Below, in pieces: positions 22,561-34,543 of a DNA stretch of 64,000 nt (the first letter of the stretch is position 1; each line of letters opens with the position of its first letter). Under the pieces are notes generated by a model. That model was not told the origin of the DNA. It saw only the letters and a list, made by a program, of their open reading frames with translations, and did no database searches. Source of the stretch: Blakeslea trispora (Eukaryota > Mucoromycota > Mucoromycetes > Mucorales > Choanephoraceae); the NCBI GenBank assembly GCA_025331445.1, contig JAIWNE010000132.1, positions 1 to 64,000 of the forward strand, given 5' to 3'. Both the position numbers and the translations under genes were made by a program.

Positions 22561-23701
22561 ATGATTCGCCCTTCTTACAGACGAACCCTTGGCTGACCTT
22601 CCTTAAACGGACCTTTGATTTTAGTTTGTACATCCTTCGGGACATACTTCTTTTCTTTAGCCTTGTTCCACGTTACAATTTACATTCATTTGACGCTTCC
22701 TTTCCTTTTGCTATTCGCTCATCTTTCTAACGATGATACCTTTATTTGGATGCTTCTTTAGCTTTAGGTAGTACTAATTCTTTACTTCTTTCACTTTATA
22801 TGCTTAAAATAGATTTTTGCGCTTTTTTAAATGCTTTTTAATTGGGCTCTTTATTTAAAATATCGATATATATATACATCATGTACTACTAAAAACGACC
22901 ATTTTACTGGCCTAGATATGACTAAAAAGAGCGGAATTGGCATGGGATGCCATGGATTTCCACCCTTGCACTTACCTTCACCAGGATACCGTTTAGGGGC
23001 CAGTTTTTTAACAAAAACGCTTGAAAAGCCACATAGAGGAGCAATCTTGATCAATAGCGCAAAAAGCCTGGAAGAACAGAGAGCGAAAACAGACGCGGTA
23101 CAATTCTAGAAATGAAATTGTTAGAAAGCTGATAAAAACAATGATACGTGATATTGCTTACCAAAAATTCACCCATCAAAAGAACCCACAAAGAAAGACG
23201 TTCCCTGAAGAAGGCAATCTAAATAAACAAAAAATTTTAGTCAAATGTAAAGGAGATAATTATGTAGTTAAGATTAATACCAACCTCAAAACCAAAAATT
23301 AGTGGCAACACAGACAGGTAATCTAAGAAAAGTTCATGTTGATTAGGTGTTTGAATGAACAGTGTAATACTAACCTCTTCTCTTGAAAGATACTAGTGAT
23401 AATCTAAAAAAAAATACAAAGCTTAAGACTATATTATCCGTAAAAGCGAAAATAAAACTTACCACATAAAATAAAATAGAGAACGAGAGAAAAAAGGAAA
23501 AGAAAGAATAAAAAAGAAGTTGCGTTTAAGAGCGGGAAAGTGAATTCTGTTGAAGAAAAAATTTTCTCTCGGTCATACAAGCAATGTTGACATTGTGTAC
23601 CCAGATTTACAAATTGGTAAGTAAGAGATCATATATAAACTGTAACATAGCTTCCTATTTCCACTCTTCTGTTACCTTTTATACATAAATCTTTTTTTCC
23701 A

Positions 23702-24935
23702 ATGAACAACAACAACAACAGACAAGCAATTCTATTGATGCTCCCCCTCGTTTTGCACCTCGTGTAAACAACGAGACCCGCCAAAACAACACCATGTCAT
23801 TGGAGTTGAGCAAATTGAAGGCTCTATTCACGGATGCTCAAAAAAGTACCGAAGAGTTCAAGTTGGCTATCCAACAAGAAATGGCCAAGAAGGATGATCA
23901 AATCCGAGACATGACCATGCAAATGCATGAAATGACCTTCCAAATGCATACTATGCGGAAGGAAATGGATGGTATGAAGCCATGGCCAAGAAGATGATGG
24001 CCGGTACTTCCATCGGTCGTGCTCCAGGTAGAATTGCCAAGCATGCGATTAGAGTAAGTCTTAGACCTTTTGAACTTTTGCTTCTTGGTGTACTAACATA
24101 TGATTTCAATGACACAGAGAGCCATGAAGACAGCCCAGGTAGAGCCTTGAGGATACCTAGTGGAACATGGGCTCCAGCCTCATGAAAGATGAGGAGAACG
24201 CGAAAGATCGTCAGCAGCATCGTTGCTCAACTGGCTGTTCATCCAAGGTGGCAGAAGTTGCTGCCCAGTTGAAATGGGGACCTGTGCAAAAGCGCAAGTA
24301 CTTGATGGAAGTTGTTCGTAGTCGGTTCAACAACCTGAAGAGAAAGAAGAAGACGAGAAGAAGCTGAAGTAGAACAGGCACAAAAAAGAATGAGAAATAA
24401 CGCAAGTTCTCGTAAATCATATGTAAGTAAATTGACACAAACAGAGAATGTGAGTTTGACAGGTACTAACCTTAATGCAAAAGGTTCTTCGCAAAAGAAG
24501 AATGGCCTTCTCAACTAATGTGATGACTGTGTTGAGAAGTTTGGTCCTCAGAACGAATGCGAGCAACTTCTGTGCAGCGACGTGACATCTGATCAAGAAG
24601 ATGTCATTGAAAACAATGAGGAGATTACGGTGAGAAAAGCTCCCTCTTACAGAAGTACCAAGGTAGTTACAAAAGACATTTTGACCCTAGTATATGGGAG
24701 TAGTTAGAACTAATATGGTATTATCTTGTAGTGTACTATGTTCTTCGATTACCTTGACGAATGCAGAAGAACGCAGAAAAAGAAGGGTCAATTCGGTTCT
24801 GCCAAGAAAAGCCGTATTGAAGTTGTTGATGTTGAAGCCCGTCTGCCTGTCAAGAAGCTTCCCTCTTGGGGTATTAAAGAGAATACCTTACAAGAACAGG
24901 AATCAGATTCGTTTTTGGATCTTTATTGCAAATAA
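23702..24935 (+). pseudogene. Gene A of element B (coiled-coil basic protein), decayed
   Basis: Homologue of the intact gene A of element C. Recognisable parts are a coiled coil (aa equivalent to 23794-23980, MAKKDDQIRDM and MQMHEMTFQMH heptads), a basic segment (24180-24366, ending RSRFNNLKRKKK), and the C-terminal signature with TSDQED, a YRSTK splice junction (donor near 24664, acceptor near 24732) and CTMFFDYLDECRR. Breaks: a frameshift just after the ATG near 23722, another near 23973, and several stops between 24140 and 24420. Its stop (24935) lies only 24 bp from the convergent stop of gene B. Confidence 0.6.
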
Positions 24936-24958
24936 AATTTTGTCGTCCTATAAATATT

Positions 24959-25670
24959 TCATCGAATTTTTCTTGGTAGATGCAAAGCTACTACTATGTT
25001 GGCAATGCCTGGATAATATAAATGCGAAGTAGAATGGATCTTGTGTACAGGAACTATACAAAAAAAGTCATCCTCTTCAAACTGATCAATAAATGGTTGC
25101 ATGCTGTCATCTGTATAGGACTGTAAATCCTCTATCCCTTCTCTAGGAAGCTTGAACCATTGTATGAAAGCAAAATAATGATCAAGTTTTTGAGGGGCTT
25201 CGCCATTTTCGTCTTCTAACAGAGGTGCATGCTTGAAAAAAAAATCTAATTGCGCCAGTTTGTAACGTTGTTTCGTCTAGTATGGAGTCTATTTCAGTTC
25301 CTTTCTTTTGAAATACATTGACATAAACACCACTGTTACTGCCTGTCAGTTGAGATGAATAATTGTATCCTAAAAGGTCGATGGATTTAAATTTTTGCAC
25401 ATCGTTTGAAGACGTAAATCCCTCATATGCAAGTGTGTAATAATCCAAAAGACATGCATATTCATTCTCTGAAAGACGACTGTGTTTAGAAGACGCCCAT
25501 CTGATGAATCTGTAGCTTTCTGGAGGCATTTCTTCATATCCAAAAGGATCGCCGTTGATTGACGAGAATCCAACAAAATCACAAAACATATATGCAGCTG
25601 CTTGCGCCTGTTGTTCTTCATCTAATTCAGTAATTCTCTGGTCATTGTCTGAGGCTGTAATACTGTTCAT
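24959..25670 (-). pseudogene. Gene B of element B (detached Tnp2 C-terminal-type domain), frameshifted
   Basis: Starts at ATG 25670-25668 and ends at TGA 24961-24959 with ...LHLPRKIR. The order of motifs agrees with the copies in C and E: LGYNYSSQLTGSN, an acidic stretch, a FFF-x-HAP segment, LDHYFAFIQWFK, then FFCIVPVHKIHS and a terminal LPRKI-type ending. A one-base expansion in the T run near 25237 shifts the frame. In many Tnp2 proteins (family knowledge) such a segment follows the transposase core in the same polypeptide. Here it has its own ATG, ~480 bp downstream of the Tnp2 stop. Function unknown. Confidence 0.6.
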
Positions 25671-26146
25671 GTTGTTTGATGGGTTTTTATGTTCTGAAAT
25701 CCAAAAAGTTTTGTTTTAAAAATAAAATCGGAAATGAGGAAAAGAGGAAAAAGAATTGTGTTTAAAACACTTGCTCTTTCAACCACCTCTATCTGTAACT
25801 TATTTCAGTTCCGTCAGTGGTGATACAAACCAAATATCTATTGCTTTTTGTTGTCATATTGTAATGAGCATCACTGACATTAAGAAATTTGGAATGACTT
25901 GGATTCTGATAAAGATAATAAACACAATCATACATGAAGCGCACATTAACATTATGGGTAACGATTACTTTTTTTAAATACTAGGGATTCTTTTTTAAAA
26001 GACCCTTTTTTTTGTGTACCAAAGAATTTATTTGAAAAAAAAAGAGATACAAGAAAAAGCGGGTGTGGAAAAAAAATAAAAATAAAGGAAAAAAAAGAAA
26101 TCTAAAGAAAGAAAAGAAGGTCAGAAACAAGACAAAAAAATGGTAA

Positions 26147-29100
26147 TCAGTTGGAACTGTTGTGTGAAAGAAAATCAAAATCTTCAGAGAAGATGATTGA
26201 TTGCATTTTTTTCATATACGTTTTTTCAAGACCTTGTCGGTGGTTGGTACGGATTCTTTTTACAAACATGTTGTTTCGTTCAAAATTGAACCCCCAGAAG
26301 CAAGAAACAGGACCCCACTTTCGCATTGAGTCGCGAAGATGCAACATGAAATGGAAGTTAGGGGTAACTAAGTCATGAAAGTATAACCTCTCGTACCCCA
26401 CAGCAAAAGCAAGCAAATAGTTGTGAACAACTTGTATATCTTGAATAGCTATGCTATCACCTTCCAGGATTTTGAATGCCTTGATCAGATTCATCACCAC
26501 AGCATATTCATCTTCTTGGACCACTCCTTTGAGCACCAAAGAAGCAACACCAACCACAAAGTCCTTAAACTCCACTGCCTTGACATTGTCGTATTTGGGC
26601 ATATATAGAAGCCAGAACGACTTATAATCGGAAATTCAATTAATCATCATCAAAGGTTATTTTGACAGATAATGTCAAAATAACAATAAATCAAATAATG
26701 TTCACAAAGTTGGAAAACTAAAATCATTTCAGATATAACCAGAGGTAATTCTGAAATCAAACATCTAACAAGCATTGGTAAAAAGCGATGATATGATATA
26801 TAAAGCGTTCAATGTGCCTAGCTAACACATTGAAAGCATGATCAGATTTATATTCATTGACTCTCTTTTCATCAATACTTGAAATGGCTATATGACATGA
26901 TACATGTGATAGCAGGATGGTTGCATAGGCCTTATAATACCAAGGTAGCAGCATCTAACAAAACAAGCAATGATTCTAGAGATTTCATTATAAGAAAAGA
27001 CTAAATCATTACTTGGATAAAGATAGTTCTGAGACATAATTACAAAGGGCTTGTCTATCGTTATCACCTAATCTAAACTGATCTAAACATCCAACGAAAC
27101 AAGTGAACAAGTATGAAACAGTTATGCCTGATATATTGAAACACTAATCAAGATTAAAACATATCTTGTCGAGCATAATTATTATCTCTCCAAGATATAA
27201 ATCAAGTAAACAATATATCTCCACCTTATTCAAGGCGGGGATGAAATCTGGCTACAGCCATCTTTCAATTAAGGTGACCAGTCATCCTAGTAGGAAAACT
27301 GCTCATACAGATAAAATTATAACGGAGTGATTGATTGAAACCGAGATAGAAATAATATATAAACACAACATGGACTTGCAGTAGAATTAGTTCCCTCTCT
27401 TTCTTTTTAATAAAAAAATCGAGTTCCCTCTCATTGAATCTATTTGAGACTGCAAATATCACAGACATTGTGGAACCCATTGTCACCGATCTTATTCGAG
27501 AGAGGGCCGCAAGAGTGATCTGGGTTGAAGATCATCTTCTTCATCTTCTGTTGGATGACTTCGTACGAAGTCAAGGGTATCATGGCTGAAATGCATCGTT
27601 TGGCAATGCCCAAGTACAAACAATGCATTGGTTCCAAGGCAACCAAATCGTAGCTAAAGTAAGGTAATTCGTAAAGAATGGAGTACCTTGATCCAGTTGC
27701 CTTTTCAACTTCCTTTCTTCTTACACCAGAGGATGCACGTAACCAATCCTCAGAAGCTTGGCGAGTGGCATCGGGATTTTTTCTGGGCCAACTGTCACAG
27801 TTCCAGTTACAGTAGTTATGTCTACTGACACCACCAGGAAGAGAAGGAAAAACAAGATCACACAAGTGGCAAGCACGATGACCGTTGTATGACAGGCTAC
27901 CAATTAGTTTCTTTGTTGCCGGTAAATCACAACTGATTAAGGAGATGGCTGCTCGGACTTTGTTGTAAACAACTTTGCCATCGAGCAAGGTGACTGGCAT
28001 ATCTACACCTCTCATCAACACCAAGAGCTCATTCACCAAAGGCCGAAGATAGTGATTGATGGCGGTAGTACTAGGCTCACTAAGGCCGGGGATCACACCA
28101 ACCAAGATCATGTTTTTCTTTAAATCGCGGCCGTCCTTCATTGGCAGGTTAAGTATGGACATGTAGATACAGCCCACACTGTAACTGTGCTCAAAGGGAC
28201 TGAACCAATCGATGTTAAGAGCCAGTTGCAAGTTGTAGTTAGACTCATGGGCAAAGGGAACCGCATCAGTGGGCAAGGCCTTGAAAGTGTTGAACATGCT
28301 GGCATCTTGCAAGTCCAAATAGTAACCTTCCAGAGTGCGACGGTGTTTTCACTGGGCAAGTTGGTCAGCAAAACCTCGTCTTCTAAAGAATTTTTTGAGA
28401 GTAGCCTCGACAGAGCAGTAGGCATACTCCATCTGAACAGACAAAGTTGCAGGAACACGGTTGTTCAACGCCAAAAGACTCCCAGTACAGTAGAAGGAGG
28501 CGTGCGTGGGATGAATATGGCATTGGCCATGGGCTTGTCACAGATGACTGCACCATCCGTTTTTTCATGCAAAGCATGACACTTTGGACAAACAACATAA
28601 GCCTTGACACCCTCCGTACTACCATTGAGTAGAGCAGTACGATTCAAGAAGGTAGGCACACGCTTAGGGAAACGGAAGGAGTCGCCAGTTTCCTCCATGA
28701 CTTGATTCAAGCATTCCATAACATACTCAGTGCCTTCGTGAGTGGTGTACTTGTTGTGAAGCTTGACAACCATAGCAAAGAGAATCTTAGCTGCTGCTGA
28801 AGAGAGAACTTTGCCTATAATAGACATGATTTAAAAGAATTGTTAAGTTGAAATATCAAAAAGGTTTATTTATTAAAATTTACTTGAAGCAAAAGTGTTG
28901 GCGAGTTGATCGACTTCGTCGATTTCAACAACTTCGGTAGTCACCTCCTCAGGCTCAAAAACAGAGGTAGCAACTTCAGGCCATTCTTCATCTTCACCTG
29001 TGGCCATGATGCTGAAGTCCTCTTCCATGAATTCATCATCTACGTAGCAAAATAATTAGCATTGAGTTCCTCAGTTATTTGTTTTTTTTTATTACCATCA

Positions 29101-29376
29101 GCATCCATTAATTCGATGTCATTGTTGACATCTTGCTCAGACAAGCCAGCCATGTCAAAAAATTGCTCATCTAAAAAACCAATAGCGTTACCATACATGT
29201 TTCATTCTTATTCCATAAAATGCTTTACCATTCATGGCAGCCCACTCATTGAAGGCAACGCCTCCAAACAAATTGTTTGCCTTGTGATACTAAACGGTAT
29301 ACTGAGGCAACCATCCTTCTTCGTCAGGAAAGTTGAGACATTCATCACAGTAACAGAGGAGAAGAGATCCAGACAT
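26147..29376 (-). pseudogene. Tnp2-family transposase gene of element B, decayed and split by an LTR
   Basis: Starts at ATG 29376-29374 with a Cys-rich N-terminus (CYCDEC). It continues through acidic exons separated by short introns (near 29232-29178, 29099-29041 and 28884-28812). The core includes VGVIPG, CDLPATKKL, CHLCDLVFP, YCNWNCDSW, ELPYFSYDLVALEPMHCLYLG, then FHFMLHLRDSMRKWGPVSCFWGFNFERNN and a final stop at 26147. Breaks: TAG 29292-29290, a frameshift near 28475, TGA 28351-28349 (Trp in the homologues) and an ~877-bp solo LTR between 26587 and 27463. Expected role: excision and integration of the element. This copy cannot encode an active protein. Confidence 0.82.
26587..27463. mobile_element. 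Probable solo LTR (TG...CA, 877 bp) inside the element B transposase gene
   Basis: The inserted sequence begins TGTCGTATTTG and ends CAAATATCACA, near-inverse termini with the TG...CA ends of LTRs. It is flanked by gacat at 26582-26586 and 27464-27468. Removing it plus one duplicate restores the transposase reading frame into the conserved KAVEFKDF segment. A TATA-like sequence lies near 26795. No ORF is present. The duplication can also be read as 8 bp, which would suit a hAT-like element, but the TG...CA ends favour an LTR. Confidence 0.6.
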
Positions 29377-29917
29377 AATTGATATACTTTTTTGTTAAAT
29401 TTAGGTAGAAAGAGCATTCGATTAATCTGTCAACATATTATTATATACAGGTTTGAGATTTTCTTACTCAACAGGTACACAATTACTATAATCGGCTATC
29501 AGATATCATCTGACAAGAACAATAAATTCATTATCAGACTTGATTATAACCCCTTTTGTCTTAAATGTGCTAAACATCGCTTCAAATCCATTTTTCTTCC
29601 ACAATTTAACACATGCAATTTCCTCACCATTGTTGCATTCATTTGAGAGGAAACTTCATGTTGTTTGGCTAAAGGAGAATAATGTTTTGCTGATAAATAC
29701 GTATCGCTGATCCCCAATTTTTTTAACAAAAAAAGAAATCTGTTACACCCGCTTTTTTTCAAATTACTTTTTACATCTCATATAATATCGTATCATCCAC
29801 TTATTTTACCTCAGTTTGAATACGGTTTGTTGAGTCTGTATATGACCCTTGGCTAAACAAAAGTTTTTATTTTATTTTACTTTAGTTATCTTTACGCGCA
29901 ATCTCATTCACCTCAAC

Positions 29918-30795
29918 ATGCAACCCGAACTCTCAAACACATTCACTAAACACGATGTTGCTGATTACGTTCTCCAGAACATTCCCTGGACAGCTAAACA
30001 TTTCATTGGGTTTAGACTCAAGACTGACCAGAAAGTATACGCCAAATGCAAGATTCCCGGCTGTTGCTTTCAGGTCCACTACAACAAGTCTACCAAGAAG
30101 GGGCTCTCTTGGATTCTCAGCAAGAAGCAAAAACCCCATAACCATCCCGAGATCGAACTAATCAACAAGCATGAAGCTGTCACCACACTTTATGCTGCCA
30201 AAAAGCGTGTGGTTGTAAGTCCTTCTTCTGGATACTGTGGGTTCCACGCAATTGCGTATGGAATCTACCATGACAACACCAGACACATGCAGGTCAAAAA
30301 AGAAATGATGCTGACTTTTGAAGAAAACTTGGAGACTTACAAGAAGATGAGGTATGCAGTAAAGTCAGCATATAATGGATATTCTGTTTAATAGAAAGAA
30401 ATAGGTTTGACGTTGAAAAGGTAAGAAGCATTCTTTCTTTTGGACTGAACAACAACAATGCTTCCTGTCCTTCACCATTCTGGTATAATGGCATCGAGTG
30501 CAGCCAGATTGTTGCTGACACCTATAAGATTGCTGTAACAATCATGGACAGCAACAAGGTCAACAAGCCAACTCTGATGGTGCCAATCTGTGGTGTCATT
30601 GAAGAAAGAAAGCCGATTGTTTTGCAACTCGAGGATTATCATTACAATCTTTTGATTGTAGAAGAGGATTGTGTATATCCACCCATCAATCCAGTATACA
30701 CAAAGCTTGAAATGAATATTAAAAAAATAGAAAAACAAATCAAAGAAACCATCAAAATACAATTTCAACAATTTATTAAAAAAACAAAGAAGTAA
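29918..30795 (+). CDS. Zinc-finger (WRKY-GCM1/FAR1-like) plus OTU-type cysteine protease, intact
   Basis: Exons 29918-30351 and 30405-30795 (53-bp GT-AG intron) join in frame to 274 residues. Residues ~22-75 form a C-C-H-H pattern (CKIPGCC...HNHPE) like the WRKY-GCM1/FAR1 DNA-binding fold found at the N-terminus of Mutator-like transposases. Residues ~100-125 carry the OTU nucleophile segment SGYCGFHAIAYGIY, and residues ~220-226 carry DYHYNLL with the catalytic-type His. The usual Asp/Asn before the Cys (DGNC) is replaced by SGY, so activity is uncertain. The tail is Lys-rich. Expected activity, if any: ubiquitin-type isopeptidase. The in-frame ATG at 29849 is less likely than 29918. It could be a MULE derivative that lost its transposase core, or a cargo gene of element B. 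Confidence 0.7.
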
Positions 30796-31049
30796 TTGTT
30801 ATCCAGTAATTATTCTGTACTCTTACATTACAGATTGATCATTCTATCACTTTACATTTAATACAAAACATTCAAGTTTAATTGTGTGAGCGAATACTTA
30901 CTTAATATTCTAAATATTGGCCAAACGATCCATACAGTACATACTGTATTAACCTGACATGAGTTCACATCATTTATGATACATCTTCTTTTCGCTTCTT
31001 TTTGATTTAAATAACAAGTGCTATCCTGAATATTATACTCAATTTCAGA

Positions 31050-31310
31050 AAAAAAGTTGCAAAAAAAAGGTCTCTTTAAAAGAATAAAAATGATCCTATG
31101 TCATAGAATAAAAAAAGTTGCAAAAAAAATATCTCCTTCAGAAAATAAAAAATCAGTGCTAGAAAAAAAGTTGCAAAAAAAAACCTTCAGAAAAATCGGG
31201 AAATCAAATTCGATACTTTCAAAAATAAAAAATCAGTACTAGAAAAAAAAAGTTGCAAAAAAAAACCCCCCTCATTAAGAATCAACCAAAAAAAAAGTTG
31301 CTCAAAATGG
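31050..31310. repeat. A-rich degenerate tandem repeat (AGAAAAAAAGTTGCAAAA)
   Basis: About six imperfect copies of a unit containing AAAAAGTTGCAAAAAAA, with AATAAAAAATCAGT(A/G)CT in between. No coding signature. It lies downstream of the OTU gene in the right arm of element B. Confidence 0.7.
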
Positions 31311-31958
31311 ACACCTCGTATTGAAAGTATAACTAAGACAGATTCGCTGCTTTTTCAGAAAAAAAAAATAGTCAAAAGCTATTATTATTTTATGAAAGAT
31401 TGTTTATCTATTACTTTTTGCTTTTCCGATCATTTTGATACCAAAAAAAGCGATGTTGAGGTGCTTGGAAAGGTACATCTTCAATTTTATTGCAAATATG
31501 CCCTCTTGCATTCAAACAACGACAAGAAATATGTAACCTGGAAAGCAATCTCACTCAATTTACAGCCTATTCGACTTAGAAAAAAAAATAAAAAAATAAA
31601 TCCAAGTCATTTCAAGAAAAATGGCGGAAATCGAATTTTTAATAAAATGGTTAAAAAAGGCTGTAAACACAAAATCGTCAAGTTATGAAAGATTTTGTAA
31701 GGAATCACAACATCCAATTCAACAAACATAAAGTACATTTATCCAAGAGTCATCCTAGAAAGTTTTATCCACAATGAACGTGTTTTCGTAGAGAAAATAA
31801 GATTTTTAAATTAAGCAGTAAAAATTCATCAGTCTCACCACCGTCTCATCAACATAAAAAAAATGTGGATGAGACGGCAGGCAATTTCAATTGATTGTAG
31901 TGTTCACTACGGGTAAAAGCTTGTCTGTTTTATATCTGAAAAACTCTGTTTGGGGTAT

Positions 31959-32165
31959 TTAACCGACTTTGTCGGTTAACGACAGAAAAAGACAAAACAC
32001 AGACTAATCGGTTTAAGGGTTTATTAGGTCTTTAACTGACAATTTTTTCGCTGCTTAAAAATTGTCGGTTAAAGGGTGTTTTAGACTTTTAACTGACAGG
32101 AAATTTATGCCCGTTAAAGGGTGTTTCAGGCTTTTAACTGACAGATAATGCATGTCGGTTAAAGG
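31959..32165. repeat. Subterminal palindromic repeats of element C, left (GTCGGTTAAAGG family)
   Basis: TTAACCGAC-ttt-GTCGGTTAA is a perfect 9-bp stem (31959-31979). A longer, near-perfect 18-bp stem occupies about 32030-32074, and two further TTTAACTGACAG / GTTAAAGGG pairs follow. The right end has the same motif as an inverse pair (42053-42101). The motif is not seen in B, A1/E or D1. Confidence 0.8.
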
Positions 32166-33417
32166 GCAATCCTTTGATATTATTTGCTTTCTTGATTAAA
32201 ATACCCTTAATACCATTGGTTTAAAGAGACCTCTTGTACTTCCTTCAGTCTTTACATTCCTTTACTCCCATAGGATCTCTCACGTTACATTATTACACAA
32301 TTTTTTCAATTACACTCCTTTGCTATTTGACCTTAGTTTAAAGATGTGTGCTCTACTTGGCAGTTGTTGCTTTTCTTTATTGGCTAGTATGCTTTCGTTA
32401 CTACTCTTTTCGTACTCGGTTAAAATATATTACGGAAGGCTTTTTTAAATTCTTTTATATAATTGGTTTATTCATAATCAATTATTACTATATACAATCT
32501 ATCTATAGGATTTGTGTCCATATATTATTGGCTAATCCAATGCTCAATATACCGGGTCCCCCGTACTCATTTGTACCTCTTTACCTAGCCTTGGGTATTG
32601 CAGTATTCATATTTTGTGCTTACCTTTAGAACCGTTGTTTTCAGAGCTATACGTTTATTATTCAGTCAGGGAACCAGAATAAGATAGAAGCAGTTTGTAT
32701 CTCTTCTTGAGGCCATTAGACGATCTTTGTAAAAGAAAAAGAACTACAGTGAAATAAAAAGAAAGGGTTATTAGAATCGATTGCAAACGCAAATGTTAGA
32801 AATCATTTACCTTTTCATTATGATAAACATCAGCCTTCGCAGTAAGAGTCAATCAGATAGAACATCTACAAAATACATCAAATGCAAAATTAGATCGAGC
32901 TTATTCAGTTACATCTTATTTTTTTATGTTTACTTACAATTTGAGAGTATCAAAGGATTTGGGCTTTCTTTACACATACTTTAAGAAGGGCAAGGTAACT
33001 AGTTATGACTATCAAAAGAAAAGCGTTAGCTTCGTTTCAATGAGAAGATTCTATCATTTACCTTTTTGCGAAAAGTAACAACAACGAGAACTTGATACTT
33101 GCACGGTGATACTATACAGTAATTCATATTAATAATTGTTTTCTTTTTTATTTTTTAGTAATAGATACATACCATGAACCACTCATAAATAGTTTAAAGA
33201 AAGAACGAAAGGAAAAAGAAACTAAAAAATTTTAATTGGTTTTTAACGATTTAAATGTCTTGTCCTGAGCCACTTGGTGTTTAAACCATGTTTCATTCAA
33301 ATTCCGATTATGTCAAATCAATTCAAATCAAAGTATCTAATGCTGACAGTATAAAAGGCTTCGTGCCTAATTTCATTTTGTTAATTGTCTTTATCATCAT
33401 TTTTATATAATTCAAAC

Positions 33418-34543
33418 ATGTTTCACACTACCACTTCCAACAACACCAACACTAACGCCGTTGCTGTTCCCATTCCTGTACCTAACGCTGTCAGCATCAG
33501 CGGTACTGTCTCTACTCCTCGTCAGAACAATACGGCCATCAACAGAGAAGTACAAGAGTTGAAGCGAGCCCTTGCTAATACCAATCAGCAGCTTCAAAGT
33601 GTCGAGGCCAAGAACAACCAGCTATCTCGCCAGCTGAGTGACTTGAATGAGAAATTTACTACCAACTCGACTGCCAATAATAACAAGTCTCGATTCCCTG
33701 GCACTAAAGACGATTTAAAGATACTCCGTGTTAGTACTATTCATAATCTATTCTTTCGGCTTTACTCATCGTTTCTATTTAGTGTCTTATAATCGATATT
33801 GAAAGAGAACAGCTCGGCGAAGATGGCTGGAGACTAGATGAGACACTAATCAATGGTCCTTACAATGGACAAAAAGTGAAGACAATCATCAGCAATTTTG
33901 AGGTACATCACACGTACTTTATTATTCTTCGTGATAAAGTCTGGAGCTCTACAGACAGAGCAAACTTTGTCAAGTATGTCCTTGGCAAACGCTTCAACCG
34001 CCTTCGTGACGAAAAAAAGAAGAAGGATTTGCCAGAAGAAGCTAGAGAAGAAATCCAAAGAAAGAATAGTTATGCGACTCGCAAATCACAAGTAAGATAT
34101 TTTGATTACAAGTTCTCATGTTTCGCAATCTCTAACAACAATATTTCGATAAACAGATCTTGAAGAGAAGAAGGAACACGTACAGCAATTTCAAGCATCG
34201 TCTTCAAGGTTACTATGGAACGGATGCCGAGTGCACTTCAGTACTCGTTCCAGAAATGATTTCAGACCAAGAGGATGAGTTAGATGCTGATGGTGAAGAA
34301 GTAAGATTAAGAAAGACTCCAAAATACAGAACAGAAAAGGTTAGTAGACTACAACAAACTATTGTGAATAAAATAATTAATTTGCTTAAATAGTGTGACA
34401 AGTTTTTTGATGAGTTGGATGCAATTCGCAACGCCAACACAAAAGCCAGAAACCGTCGATTTATACCTACCAAGATTGGTTCAAGAATTCGGAAGGAATC
34501 ACACACCATTACTTCCGAAACACTTGCTGCTTTGCCAACATGA
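33418..34543 (+). CDS. Gene A of element C: coiled-coil, basic putative DNA-binding protein, intact
   Basis: Four exons (33418-33729, 33783-34091, 34157-34339 and 34394-34543), all of length divisible by three, give 317 residues. Residues 1-35 are Asn/Thr/Val-rich. Residues ~40-80 form a coiled coil (VQELKRALANTNQQLQSVEA). There follow a conserved hydrophobic/charged block (CLIIDIEREQ...GWRLDETL), a strongly basic helical region (KRFNRLRDEKKKKD, LKRRRNTYSNFKHRL), the acidic signature MISDQEDELDADGE, and CDKFFDELDAIRNAN with a basic tail. The same order occurs in gene A of B and E. Exons 2 and 3 have exactly the same length in E (309 and 183 nt). No known domain is recognised. By position and properties it may be the analogue of TNPA, which binds subterminal repeats. 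The stop is 82 bp from the convergent stop of gene B. Confidence 0.75.

Larger units (their letters stand above)
22344..31902 (+). mobile_element. Element B: CACTA transposon with gene A, gene B, Tnp2 and an OTU-gene cargo
   Basis: The left end CACTCTAATCAATT (22344) is the near-inverse of the right end AATTGATTGTAGTG (31902): 12 of 14 positions pair. Subterminal repeat GGATGAGACG / CGTCTCATCC occurs several times at 22380-22560 and again at 31840-31882. Content: gene A (23702-24935, +), gene B (24959-25670, -), the Tnp2 gene (26147-29376, -) split by a solo LTR, and a zinc-finger/OTU gene (29918-30795, +). The left arm 22560-23700 and the stretch 31310-31830 hold no gene I can support. The flanking triplets (tgc, ttc) are not identical. 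Confidence 0.75.

Noticed and set aside
31392..31688. 98-codon Lys-rich frame in the element B right arm
   Set aside because: Composition is driven by A-rich DNA, no homologue is present in the sister elements, and no recognisable motif or splice pattern is seen.
32348..32629. 93-codon hydrophobic frame in the element C left arm
   Set aside because: T-rich arm sequence read in one frame; the homologous arms in A1, D1 and E do not keep the frame.
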